This document shows positions 22,291-32,846 of a DNA stretch of 64,000 nucleotides, one piece after another; position 1 is the first letter of the stretch, and each line of letters begins with the position of its first letter. A program made the translations under genes and the position numbers. The stretch comes from Leptoclinus maculatus (Eukaryota > Chordata > Actinopteri > Perciformes > Stichaeidae), in assembly GCA_032191485.1 (NCBI GenBank), contig JAVDOI010000007.1:4024542-4088541 (forward strand). Direction: 5' to 3'. The notes under the pieces were generated by a model. The model was not told the origin of the DNA, ran no database searches, and saw nothing but the letters and a program-made list of their open reading frames with translations.

Positions 22291-23581
22291 CAGTGGTGGG
22301 TCGTCAGGGCCAGCAAAGCCTTCTCTGCTGGCCTAAACAGAATCACAAAGTTATAGCTATTTTATCATTTAATAATTTTTCATAAATACACTACATGTAT
22401 TCTAATTATTTTTCCCATTAGCTTATTTTCTCATTGCACAGCTACTGTCTTCCTCAGTTGCTCTGCTTCCAGCCTGCAGCGCTGCTTCCAGCACAGCTTG
22501 TTTTAAGTAGAGCTTTTATCCAATCAGATTTCGCACCTATGCTGTCTGAAGACAGGCCCGAGGCCTGCAGGAATCCCTTTGCAGTTTAAGTAAATGGGGA
22601 CAATATTGTTGATTGTCATAGTCTTCAACCAATCAGATTTTTAGTTGGGCGTATTCTTTGACATGTCAGAGCCTTCCAACTGGCCTAGCCATACGTGATT
22701 GGTCAGTTGGCTAGCTTGACATGTTGGGCTGTGACAATCCCAATATCTATTGCCTCTGTCGGGCGGACATTTTCAGCCCTCAAACGCATTAAAGCGTATT
22801 CAGGAAATACAACTGGGGAGGCTGGACTGTCATCACTGGCGTCCATGAATCGAGAAGGACCTCTTGCTGGAACTAAAACGCACGGATGTACTGAGCAACC
22901 ATGAGATTAAACTCTTTATTAACAAAGAAAGGAGAATGGCCTTTGTCTTTAAATAGTGAACAGCAGCTTTGGTAAGTGTCTGTTGTCAGAGCAGCAGCGG
23001 ATGCTACGGACATTTGATTATCTGTTTGGGCTTTTGTTTTCTTTAACAAAGCAGGAATTATGGTCTGGCGAAATGGGCCGTGGCGATTGCTTTAGCCCTG
23101 TTTGAATCAGTAGGGAACAGCTGCCTAAACGCTGCGGGGAGAGTTTGTAGCATGTGTGCTGCTGTAGGTTTTCCTGCTAAGCTAGTTTAGCATAGCGCGC
23201 CTCCCAGAACACAAGTGCCTCACCAAAGTACAATGTTGTTCTTCCGTGGTGGGAGTGTCAGACAGCACGTTGTCTGTTACGTCGGGTGCGTTGCCATGTT
23301 GAGCACAGTGGCTCCACCGAGAGAACATTATATTTCCCACAATTTAAGCTTCTGCATTTTCCAAATGCAATAGTATTATTCAAACGTATTGTTCGGTTCA
23401 TAATGCGTACCGAATCGCGAGCCTCGTACTGAACGGTTCAATACAAATACGTGTATTGTTACACCCCTATAAACAAATAATAACCTGTAGCTGTGGCGTC
23501 ATAATGAGGTTATTAGGAGGTGGTTCAACTGTAGTAGGACAGCACTGAAGGTCCAGGTATGAAACACACGGCCCACCACTG
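22291..23581 (+). mobile_element. hAT element of the CAGTGGTGGG family with C-terminal dimerisation remnant
   Basis: The ends are CAGTGGTGGGTCGTCAGGGC and, reversed, CAGTGGTGGGCCGTGTGTTT, flanked by AATACAAA (22283-22290) and AATATAAA (23582-23589), an 8-bp duplication with one change. Copies of the same family lie at 3395-4760 and at the right edge of the window. Near its right end it holds a block with GAACGGTTCAATACAAATAC, shared with the copy at 63848. Confidence 0.85.
22716..22904 (+). pseudogene. hAT C-terminal dimerisation domain remnant
   Basis: The frame reads TIPISIASVGRTFSALKRIK, matching the conserved P-x-S-x-A-S-x-E-R-x-F-S pattern of the hAT dimerisation domain, with Gly-Arg in place of the usual Glu-Arg. 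It continues through a segment ending LSSLASMNRE, the family's short C-terminal helix. Only this C-terminus survives. Confidence 0.75.
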
Positions 23582-23599
23582 AATATAAACATGCACAAG

Positions 23600-23625
23600 C
23601 ACACACACACACACACACACACACA
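23600..23625. repeat. (CA)n microsatellite
   Basis: Alternating CA immediately right of the hAT element's TSD. Confidence 0.95.
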
Positions 23626-24218
23626 ATCTAATATATACTCTGGAGCTCTTATCATATCATCACATACGTCATCGTAACTGCTTTTTTGTTATTGTCTGTA
23701 TGTCTGTCTATTACATCTGTCTTTTATGTATATGTCACTATGTATTTTATTTTGTCACATTAATTCACCAATAAAATAATAACAAAAAAGACTGTAGTAA
23801 AAGAATATATATATATATATAGACCTATTTGTTGGACAGGGCACAATGACCAAAAACACAAGACTCTAATCCAACAGTATACTTATTACAGGTTCATATT
23901 TGTGTAACTTTGTGTAACAAATTCTACACAGTGCTAATGCCCCGCAGACAAAGTAGTGGGCCACGACATTCAGATATATTTAAGACCTTTCATTATGCTT
24001 TTAGAGATAAAGTGAAAAACGTGTTGCTCTGCGCATATTTGACCGCTGGACTGTTTGTGCAGTCCGTGTTTATGCACCTCAAACAGCCAATGTTCCAACT
24101 ACAGATGCTAGCTGTAGCAGTCTAGTAATGTACATTACCACATGTGTCTGTATGTGTTCAGCTCAGCCTATATAATGTTTACCATGAGTGTTAGCATGCT
24201 AACATTTGCTGATGGGAA

Positions 24219-25616
24219 TAGGGATGTCACGAGAACCAATACTTACGATACCTTTCGATGCTAAAATAACAAAACACCGACGATGCCCATTTTTTTTAAG
24301 CACCGTGAGCGTCGATGCCAGCTGTTAGCATCGGTGCTGCGCCTCTTCTGGAACTGATGTGGGCAGTATGCGGGTCCGTGTACGTTTTAGTCATCTGTTT
24401 TACCGTTCATTCGATAAAACGAAAATACGGAAATACCGTGGTATTCTCGTTTTTCGTTTCAAACCAGAAAACGGAAATGGGCGGTCGTATTTCCGTTTTT
24501 GGTTCTGAATTCAAAAACGGAAAAACCACAGAACCAAAGTCAAATAACGAGCCGTATTTCGTTTTTGCAAATCCCTTTTTTGTTTTTTCCTTTAAAACGA
24601 GACGCGGAGCACAACAGGTAACCCGGAAAGAAGAATATTTCAAAATAAAAGTGAAGGCAATATAATGACCCTATGCAAGAAATTAATAAATAAATAAATC
24701 TCGGCCGATGGGAGTGTGTTAGCAACAGTAGTTGACTACATGCAGTTTAATATTCATTTATCTATAACCTCCTGGTCCATATACAGTAGAAAACTAATCA
24801 TTCTCAATTCATTGGTTAAAGCAGTTTAGTCTTATCTTTTCTGACAGACTTGTTCTTTTAAATGAACACTTTCTTCCCGATGAAGGTTTCTGTCTGCCTT
24901 TTATTGAACAGGACGTCCCTCTAACAATTACTATAGTTGCAGTTTCTGCACTTACAACCTGTTTACTATGCCGACTCTGACAATTATCAGAGTAAGTTGA
25001 ACCCAAAATGAATTAATTAACTTGTCTTCTCCATTCAGTACAACATAGAAGCACATATGACTACATATTGATAAATGATAGAAAAACACATTAAGGCTAT
25101 CATCATTAAATTTACACTAAATATATGAGATTACATGTAAAGAATATATCGATATCTGAGATCAAAACACTCTTAGCTCAATATAAGGAAAGAAATCATC
25201 AAAGAGAATGAAACTTAAATGAGGATAAATCATATTAATAAAAAGTCAATTACATCTTAAGATAGCACTTCCTATGTGGCTATAGATTACTGCACTGTTG
25301 TTGTTTTTGCACAGTACCTTTTGAAAAGATGCCTGGAAGTCTGGAATGTGTCTGGGGACACTAGTTGTTGCACTATGACCATTAATTGCACTTTATTATG
25401 TTGTGCTATGCTCTATTGCACATGTTTTGTATGTCTTAAGACATTTTGCTATTTTTCAAATAATTTAATAAAGAAGTTCATGTTTCAAGTTCAAGTACAT
25501 GGAATCTTAGAAAATCCTTTTTTTTTTTACGGTGGTATCGAAATTGGCATCGAGAATCGTGTTATTTTACTGGTATTGGCACCGACTACTGAATTTTTGG
25601 TATCGTGACACCCCTA
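24219..25616. mobile_element. hAT element with perfect 8-bp TSD (GATGGGAA)
   Basis: GATGGGAA flanks the element at 24211-24218 and 25617-25624. The ends are TAGGGATGTCACGAGAACC and, reversed, TAGGGGTGTCACGATACC. The interior is a composite: 24400-24610 is a self-complementary block rich in CGAAAA/TTTTCG words, and 25276-25500 looks like a LINE 3' end (GCACTTTATT, TTTAATAAAGAAG, then a TTCAAG tail). No transposase domain was recognised. Confidence 0.9.
25276..25500 (+). mobile_element. LINE-like 3' end inside the hAT element
   Basis: The TTGCACTTTATTATG and ATTGCACATGTTTTGTATG words, an AATAAAG signal at about 25468 and a short TTCAAG tail are typical of fish CR1/L2-type 3' ends. The class is inferred from style only. 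Confidence 0.4.
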
Positions 25617-26079
25617 GATGGGAATATTACATTAAATGAATATTCAGGGGATTTTTAACCAATCTGAACCAATGAGGGAGGTGACTACTTTTACCATCTA
25701 TTATTAATGTTGAAATGTCCTGCAGTCACATAAATATAGCAGATATGGCTCATGCTAGGGTCAGATACTGTAGCATGATGCTACATGAGATGAAGCCTCT
25801 CTTTAGGGCTATCAATGAATATTGTAATTGTGAATATATATTTGAATAGTAGTGGTGTAACGGATCACGGATCGATGATAAATCATCATAGTGTGTAATA
25901 AAGTTTTACTGGTGCTGATCCTTTTCAAGTAACAAGTCCCCGAATATCAATGCAGAGTGTCAGTGAACAGATATAAAGCAGTAGTGTGTTCACGTGAACG
26001 GAGCAGGTTAGAAGCATTTAACGGTGAAAGTCATGGAGAGCGGAGGAATGTCAGAAGACCCCGGCGTCATTTAAGTCGC

Positions 26080-26345
26080 AAGTTTGGGAATATTTTGTCT
26101 TCCCTGTAACTTATAATGACGGGATACGTGTGGTGGACAAAACCGTTACGGTATGTAGGTGTTGTTTAAAGAGAAAGACATACGACAACGGCAAAACATC
26201 GGACATGTCCACTGTGAAGCGCCACCATCCCGGTCTGTCAGCGACGGGGGACACTCTGGTGAGGAAAACAAAGGATTTCAAAATCTGGTTAAAGTGCTTG
26301 AGCCACGCTACGAAATCCCCTCACGCACCTACTCCAGTATGAAGC
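26080..26345 (+). pseudogene. BED zinc-finger exon relic of hAT family H1
   Basis: The frame reads IRVVDKTVTVCRCCLKRKTY then SDMSTVKRHHPG, which is the second half of a BED finger (CxxC ... HH). Upstream, in another frame, sequence equivalent to a W-x-Y-F start is visible near 26080, so one frameshift separates the halves. The catalytic region is missing. Related but more decayed sequence is at 32080-32180 in copy 3 and inverted at 13770-13930 in copy 1. Confidence 0.65.
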
Positions 26346-26995
26346 TCGTTCCTCTATGAAAAGGAAAAGACTGACCGCTCACTTCATCACGGTGGAGTGA
26401 AGATTCATAGTCCGGTGCTGCTCTGTGAGAGTCACATAGACACACACCTGGCGCAGGTGCTGACAGAAGTAGTAGAGTGGAAGCTAAACAGGCCCAATAG
26501 TAATATCCCAGTCACCACAGAAAGGTCTACCCTCTCCCCAGACAATGTAGATATTCTCATCTTTTTGAAAACAAATGTAAAGTTGTAGACCATTTCACAG
26601 TAATAGTAAACATTATTGTGTATTTGAATGACTTAACCTGACACGAAGTAAACATAGACCGAAGTTGTCGCCGAGCAGTTCAGTTCAGTTGAAACAGTGG
26701 AAGCTAGCTCACTGGCTGTTTCTTTCTTTTAATATTGATCTAAGGACGAGGATATCAACATACGTCATGTTGCACTTAAACTTAACAGAATTGAGTATTC
26801 TTGAATGTTTTATTTTTATTTGTTATTTATTTAATTTTGTTTCAAATTGGACATCTTCAATATTTTTGTTTTCATGTAAGACTATAGCCCAAAGTTCTTT
26901 TCTTTAAGTGTTCTTGAAGTTCTTTAATTAATAAATGGAAAGCAAAGTTATATTTGTCTCCTCCCCTTTTCTTTGCTGATTATTATTATCTAAAC

Positions 26996-27901
26996 TAGGG
27001 TTGTCACGATACCAAAATTATGACTTCGATACGATACCTGCCATAAATATCATGATACCCGATACTTACGATACGATACCAGAATTCGATACAATACCAC
27101 AAATACGATATGATACTGGTATATTTATCTAGAATAGTAATAAATAAAACATCTGTATGGTTCCCTTTTTTACCAGCTTGTTCCTGCCCAGCTTTTTGAA
27201 CACTTAACTAAAAATAAAAATAATTAGCTCAAGATCCACCCTCAGGCTCCACCAGCATGGAGCCATTTTGCATCAATTGTGTTTCATTTAGTACACTTTT
27301 TTGTGCATTGTGACCTCATGATCATATGGGCTTGTCGTCAAACTAGGCTAAGGCTACTCATGTTAGGCTGTATATGGGTGAGCTTGGTTCATGTTTATAA
27401 TCACATTTGCTTAACTGTCGTTCTTTGAACTCTTTGAAAAGTTCGGGGTGTCTGTCTGAAAGGTGCTTTGCCATGTTTGACGTGTTGCCTCCCTTGGTCT
27501 GTGTGGCTTTGAAACAAGTTTTGCAGACGGGTCTCTGTATGTCAGTGGGCTTTCCTTCACTGTCTGCAATGTAGCCAAAGTACTTCCAGATTTCACTTCT
27601 GGCATCTTTTTTTCCCAACAAGCCGAGGACGGTCGGCAAAAGCTCCTGCACTTGATGCCATGTCTCCCCTGCGATCGCTCGCTGTGAGTGAGCGCTGCCT
27701 GTTGCGTCTGTGAGCGCTGGGCAGCCCCGCCCCCTTGCAGTCAATGCGTGCAGGCAGCATGACAGGGAGCGGAACAGTGAGTGCGCTCTGATCGCGCGCT
27801 ATTTTAATGAAGTATCGATACTAAAAATATGCAAAATCGTATCGTTTTCAACGTACTGGTACCGCGGTACCTTTTTAGTATCGATACACCGTGCAACATT
27901 A
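26996..27901 (-). mobile_element. hAT element nested in H1 copy 2, BED finger retained
   Basis: The ends are TAGGGTTGTCACGATACC and, reversed, TAATGTTGCACGGTGTATCG. The flanks are ATCTAAAC (26988-26995) and ATCTGAAC (27902-27909), an 8-bp duplication with one substitution and a central TA. H1 copy 1 has ATCTGAAC once at the equivalent point and so represents the empty site. The element is 906 bp and encodes a zinc finger on the minus strand. Confidence 0.88.
27358..27744 (-). CDS. BED zinc-finger protein fragment of a hAT transposase (128 codons, open)
   Basis: An uninterrupted 128-codon frame holds a complete BED finger: SEIWKYFGYIADSEGKPT, then VCKTCFKATQTKGGNTSNMA with the Cys pair, then KHLSDRHPELFKEF with the His pair. 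The start codon used is the first ATG (27742-27744, MTARGRGCP). The finger is at about residues 48-100. Sequence after KERQLSKCDYKHE runs to a stop with no nuclease domain, so this is the N-terminal exon of a transposase in an internally deleted element. Confidence 0.7.
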   Translation of the reverse strand: MTARGRGCPALTDATGSAHSQRAIAGETWHQVQELLPTVLGLLGKKDARSEIWKYFGYIADSEGKPTDIQRPVCKTCFKATQTKGGNTSNMAKHLSDRHPELFKEFKERQLSKCDYKHEPSSPIYSLT

Positions 27902-28094
27902 ATCTGAACCGTGACTCAAAAACCGTGATCATAACCGAACCGTGAGGTTTGTGATCCGTTGCACCCTTATTGAATAGTAAAAGAAAAGGGAGTCGAGCAA
28001 CATCAAGTCTCTGTAATTTGCACGTAGAATCTGTAGGCAAGAGGAGAAAATGTTGCTGGCTACGTCTGAAACAGTCCGATCATACGCATCCGAT

Positions 28095-28312
28095 TCGTCA
28101 GACCCGGTCATTAGCTACAGCGGCAAATGCATCGATGGCTTTGCACAGAGGACTAATGGAGGGAAATTTCTAAATCAGAAGCCCTGGGTTAACGGGAAAG
28201 TCCGTGCCAAACTTAAAGCAGGTACCATCACTTACAACTTGATGACAGCTATTAGTAGTGCCAATAGACAATACAGGGACAAAGTGGAGTCTAACTACCA
28301 GGGCTCAAACGC
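28095..28312 (+). pseudogene. LINE ORF2 fragment (endonuclease to reverse-transcriptase linker)
   Basis: The frame contains NQKPWVNGKVRAKLKAGT and ANRQYRDKVESNYQGSN. These match the conserved linker of vertebrate CR1/L2/Rex1-type ORF2 proteins between the endonuclease and the reverse transcriptase (typical form KPWxxxxVRxxLK ... RQYRDKVE). The usual stretch between the two blocks is shortened and no catalytic motif is present. It is a dead 5'-truncated or internal fragment. Confidence 0.65.
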
Positions 28313-28979
28313 TTTCACGTGTTGGTGCCCATATGGGTATGCTCAGTATAGAGTCCTTCTTCAGCTGAGTCGGTTGAGAGCAAGCGTGTTTGGGGAGTTA
28401 GGCTGGCCGAGCCGGCTGACTTAATGATTTAATTGTACAGCTCCTAAATTTCTAATGTTTTTGGACCGCATGGGTTAAATTATTTTGGGTTTTAGACACT
28501 CCAAAACTGTATCCGCCAATTCACAGATGCTCTTTTTCCAATGATCGTGAATGGGGGAAATGGTTTGTGGGCCAGTGTGTGTCACCTGAATGTGGAGGTT
28601 GCAATAAACCGTGCGGGCTACTTAGCTAAAGTCTCTTCACAGCCCCAGCTCCTGGGGGCTTGGTTAGGACAATATGAGGTCATCCTCAGTTATGACAAGA
28701 TTCCACGAAGTCACTGTGCCTTACCAAAATGTCAAACTATTCCTTACTCCTTGAGAATACCGTAACAGCGCCCCTGAAAAACGTGTTTCTGCTGACTTCT
28801 TATTGCTTGAAGCTTGCATCCTCTATGAGAAAAGCTTTGAGCTACAGTTGGTAAATGGCAAAACTGTCACTACTGGGCTGCTCATGTGTTTTAGACCTGT
28901 TAAAGCTGCTTGGGCACTTTGCAGCTGCACCACAATTCCATAATAAGGAGAAATTCAGATGCAAGTCAGTCTCTAAACT

Positions 28980-29330
28980 AGACCACACTTGCTTTTTTTT
29001 CTCTCCTCCTACATTTGATCCATCTCATTTTCTCCGCTCTCTGCTTTTCTCTCGGTTCGATCCGCCCTTTTTCTGTCCCTCTTGACTCCCTTCCTCCTTT
29101 TCTCGGTACCACTCTGTATCCCTCCACCTCTCACTCTCTTCTCTGCCGCTACATTCTTTTTATTTAATCTCAGTATTCTCCCATTTTCTCCTCTCTATTG
29201 CTCCCTCATGCACTTAAATTAATTCCCCCTTCAACTTTCTGTCTCGCCTCCCTTTTTTCCCTGCTTCCCTGTCTCCTCTATTTCTCCCCTTCTGTCCTCT
29301 CCTCCTCCTCACTTCTGCACCATAAAGTAG
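28980..29330. repeat. Polypyrimidine tract
   Basis: About 300 bases dominated by C and T on the plus strand (CTCC, TTCTC and CCCTTC words). No exon follows at a normal distance. It could form triplex DNA or an RNA with PTB-binding character; that is inference. Confidence 0.6.
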
Positions 29331-29772
29331 ACGGCTGGATGATTCATCTCTCCGTCTGCCCCCGGACTGTTGTGATCCTTATTTTACTGCACAGTTAAAG
29401 CAGACTCCCCCTTCCTCCTCTCTGACGTCCGTCTGTCCTCTGCAGCTATTGACACTCATCAACCAAAGCAACTACTGTTAACACAGATAACAGCTCTGAC
29501 TGGAAACAATAACCGAGCCTTCATCTGCTCCGTAATTATTGTTCTGCAGATATTTTATGTGAGCTTTGAATACAGTGAGGATTTTACAGTGCTATTGATT
29601 TGATCTGAGTGAGTTGTTTGTGCAGCCATTACGCTCCCAGGCACTGGTTTGATTTAGACCAGTAGACCCTCTCGATGGATGTCGCTATGTACAGTCCAGC
29701 CGTCCTCTTCTGGATATAATTAATTATTATGAGACAGGCTGATCCATGTTTTAATCATCAATTAAGAAATAC

Positions 29773-29990
29773 ATGTGGGCGACTGTGGCTAAGTGGAGAG
29801 CAGGGTCGTCCTTCAATCAGAGGATCGGTGGTTCGCATGTCAGGTCGGCCGTGGAGCGGTGATCGTCTTAAAGTCTGTTGCACTTGATCCAATCCCCACG
29901 CCTCCTTTTTTGATGGTGATGAATGTATTGTGCCATATGCCATTAGTGGTCCAGTAATAAACATGAAAAAACAACAACAAAATTTAGTGA
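29773..29990 (+). mobile_element. tRNA-like SINE copy
   Basis: The head GACTGTGGCTAAGTGGAGAG resembles a tRNA A box and GATCGGTGGTTCGCATGTC a B box. The body GTGATCGTCTTAAAGTCTG ... TGAATGTATTGTGCCATATG is repeated in inverted orientation at 55585-55720. It ends in an A-rich tail with CAACAACAA. The tRNA origin is inferred from the two boxes. Confidence 0.55.
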
Positions 29991-30002
29991 AATTCATGGT
30001 GT

Positions 30003-30414
30003 TCATTTCATAAATTATGGTCCCTTTTAGAGTAAACTAGACAATAAGGCAGGGTATGCTTTGGGGCGGAGCTACCTTGTGATTAATAGGTCGTTATAAT
30101 GACGTTGTCCAGTCTGGGAGTTTGTCTTACATCTTTCACAGTGTGTTTTCACTTCATGAAAGTGAATTGTAACATTTTGGTCGGCAAATTATGTCTTATT
30201 TAGCATTTGGTTGTACTCAGACCCCTATTCCTATCGTTTCACTTCTGGTTGCAAAAGAACAAGACGGACGGCGACCAAAAAAACAAAATGGCCAAAACAG
30301 CCAAAAACCAAGATGGTGATGGCCAAAATGACGAACTCGAGGCTTCAACCGTGCTCCACAAACCAACAGGTGATGTCAAGGTGACTTCGCCCACTTCTTA
30401 TATAAAGTCTATGG
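30003..30414 (-). repeat. Dispersed repeat family R1, copy D
   Basis: It runs from TTCATTTCATAAATTATGGT to CTTATATAAAGTCTATGG. The YY1-like motif is present as CAAGATGGTGATGGCCAAAA at about 30309, with a partial duplication of the neighbouring CAAAATGGCC words at 30270-30310. It directly follows the SINE at 29773. Confidence 0.75.
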
Positions 30415-31744
30415 CCGCTGCTTACAGAAGCTTAATACTGCTTTTAGGGTGAGGCAACAGTTGAAGGCCATCTTTTTGAGTGTATCAACATTTTTATTAA
30501 CTCAGGAATCCTCTTATTTGGATAATGGCAGTCAGCCAGAGAGAGGACACTGTTAACAGAGATCGCAGCACTCAACTGTGAAAGCAGGTTTTGAAAAGTG
30601 AGGGGGACATATCACCCGGTCGCCAGTGGAAATTAGCCCAATGGCGCTACACAACTACTTCCACACCCTTACTTTCCACCTCGCTACATAATGGGCACAC
30701 TGCTTTCTGCGCTGGCACTGAATGTAGTTTTTGGAGGTAAATAATAAGGTGCAGAATGATTCAATATGGATGTAATTCCTCAGGCTAGTGTGGCGCTGCA
30801 GCAACCATGCTGTAAACTCTTGTTAGTGGAGGTGTCTCTCTCAAAGGTAACCTGGGCCGTTAGTCCGTCTGTCTCATGAAAGTGATTGAGAGCATTGCCA
30901 TTTCTTAGAATGAGACAAACCCAAACTTACATGCTGGTGTCTTTAGCAAATGATCAAACACAAAGCAATTGGAAAAAGAAATCACTGGTTCATCAGAAGA
31001 TTACTGGCATCAGCACTCTTTAGCCTACACTCTGCTGAGTGATAATAGCCACTAGCATTATCCAAAGTAAGAACACTGACCTTTAGGTAATTAAAAGTTG
31101 TAAAGTAAGGGATGAAGTACAGCGAGCCAGCGATTATTGCAGAACAAGCCCTGACAGGGTGATTCAAGACCCCTGCAGTGATTTTATTATAAGGCAAAGT
31201 AACCTACACTTTCACCAAAACCATCAAAGCCTACCACAGAGTAGTATTTTTCTGGGCATAAGGTGTCAAAGGTTAATTTAATCATGAATCAACTTAAAAT
31301 GAATATAGCTCACTTTAGCTGACCCTTTTGAAAGTGAAAATCTTATATATTATCTGTGAATCTAGACAAATCTGCCATGCCTGCCCCTTTTTAAATTTTT
31401 TATAATTTTCACAGAAAAACTTCAATCTGCTTTCGGTTTCATCATTTCATAATGCTAGCATATTGCCACTTTTGGTAGTAACACTCCACAGAACTGAGAG
31501 AGGTATGGGTTGGCGTTGTCAGATGGGATAAATGTCAGACAGCGCCTCATATTCTCAAAGTCAAACAGAGTCAAACATTTCTTTCAGACAACACAGTGAC
31601 ACCACATGTTTAATAGATTGCCTTTTCTATTATACAGAAGTCTGGTGTTAAAAACTCAGTTTAAATGTAACTCACATTTACTGTCTTCTCTTCTAGAGTG
31701 CATTTCATCAGCAGTGTTAGGATGCATAGCTACCATGACCTAGA
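30415..31744. other. No gene recognised
   Basis: Unique-looking sequence without recognisable exons. It is read as znrf1 intron 1. Confidence 0.35.
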
Positions 31745-31752
31745 ATGCTAAG

Positions 31753-32838
31753 TAGTGGTGTAACGGATCACGGGTCGATCCGTGATCCGTTCGGATCACC
31801 CCTCACGGTTCGGATCACTCGTGAACCGCGGATCAATTGAGTATTTTTATTTTTTTATTTTTTACAGTGTAATTCTCATAGTGTGTAATAAAGTTTTACT
31901 GCTGCTGTTCCTTTTCAAGTAACAAGTCCCCGAATATCAATGCAGAGTGTCAGTGAACAGACATAAAGCATGTGTTCACGTGAACGGAGCAGGTTAAAAG
32001 CATTTAACGGCGAAAGTCATGGCGAGCGGAGGAACTTGAGAAGCTCCCGGCGTCATTTAAGTCGCAAGTTTGGGATCATTTTGTCTTCCCTGTAAAGTAT
32101 AATGACGGATAAGGGTGGTGGACAAAACCGTTACGGTATGTAGGCGTTATTTAAAAAGAAAGACATACGACAAGGAAAAGACTGTGACCGCTTTCACCAC
32201 GGCGGAGTGATTCATAGTCCGGTGCTGTAGACACGCCCCCTCTGTGAGAGTCACACAGACACACACCTGGTGCAGGTGCTGACAGAAGCATCAGAGTGGA
32301 AGCTAGACAGGCCCAATAGTAACAGTCACTACAGAAAGGTCGACTCTCTCCCCAGACAATGGAGATATTCTCATCTTTTTGAAAATAATGTCACAGTAAT
32401 GTAAACATTATTGTGTATTTGAATGACATAACCTGACAGGAAGTAAACATAGACCCAAGTTGTTGCCGAGCAGTTCAGTTCAGTTGAAACAGTGGAAGCT
32501 AGCTCACATATTCTTTCAATATTGATCAAAGGACGAGGGCATCAACATACCTCATGTTGCACTTAAACTTAAACAGAATTGAATATTCTTGAATGTTTTA
32601 ATTGTATTTATTTATTTCATTTCAAATTGGACATCTTCAATATTTTAGTTTTTATGTAAGACTATAGCCCAAAGTTCTTTTCTTTAAGTGTTCTTGAAGT
32701 TCTTTAATTAATAAATGGAAAGCAAAGTTATATTTGTCTCCTCCCCTTTTCTTTGTTGACCCGAAAAATGATCCGAACCGTGACTCAAGAACCGTGATCC
32801 GAACCGAACCGTGAGGTTTGTGATCCGTTGCACCCCTA
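31753..32838 (+). mobile_element. hAT family H1, copy 3
   Basis: The TSD ATGCTAAG is perfect at 31745-31752 and 32839-32846. The ends are TAGTGGTGTAACGGATCACG and, reversed, TAGGGGTGCAACGGATCAC. It is 1086 bp, the same orientation as copy 2. The BED region (about 32040-32180) has deletions and the catalytic domain is absent. Confidence 0.93.
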
Positions 32839-32846
32839 ATGCTAAG

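Larger units (their letters stand above)
25850..27969 (+). mobile_element. hAT family H1, copy 2, containing a nested hAT
   Basis: The TSD TTGAATAG is perfect at 25842-25849 and 27970-27977. The ends are TAGTGGTGTAACGGATCACG and, reversed, TAAGGGTGCAACGGATCAC. A different hAT (26996-27901) interrupts it. Without the insert it is about 1.2 kb, the same structure as copies 1 and 3. The TSD follows the Ac-type nTnnnnAn pattern. Confidence 0.92.

Noticed and set aside
29773..29850. tRNA gene
   Set aside because: A- and B-box-like words are present but the cloverleaf cannot be formed and the body is a repeated SINE.
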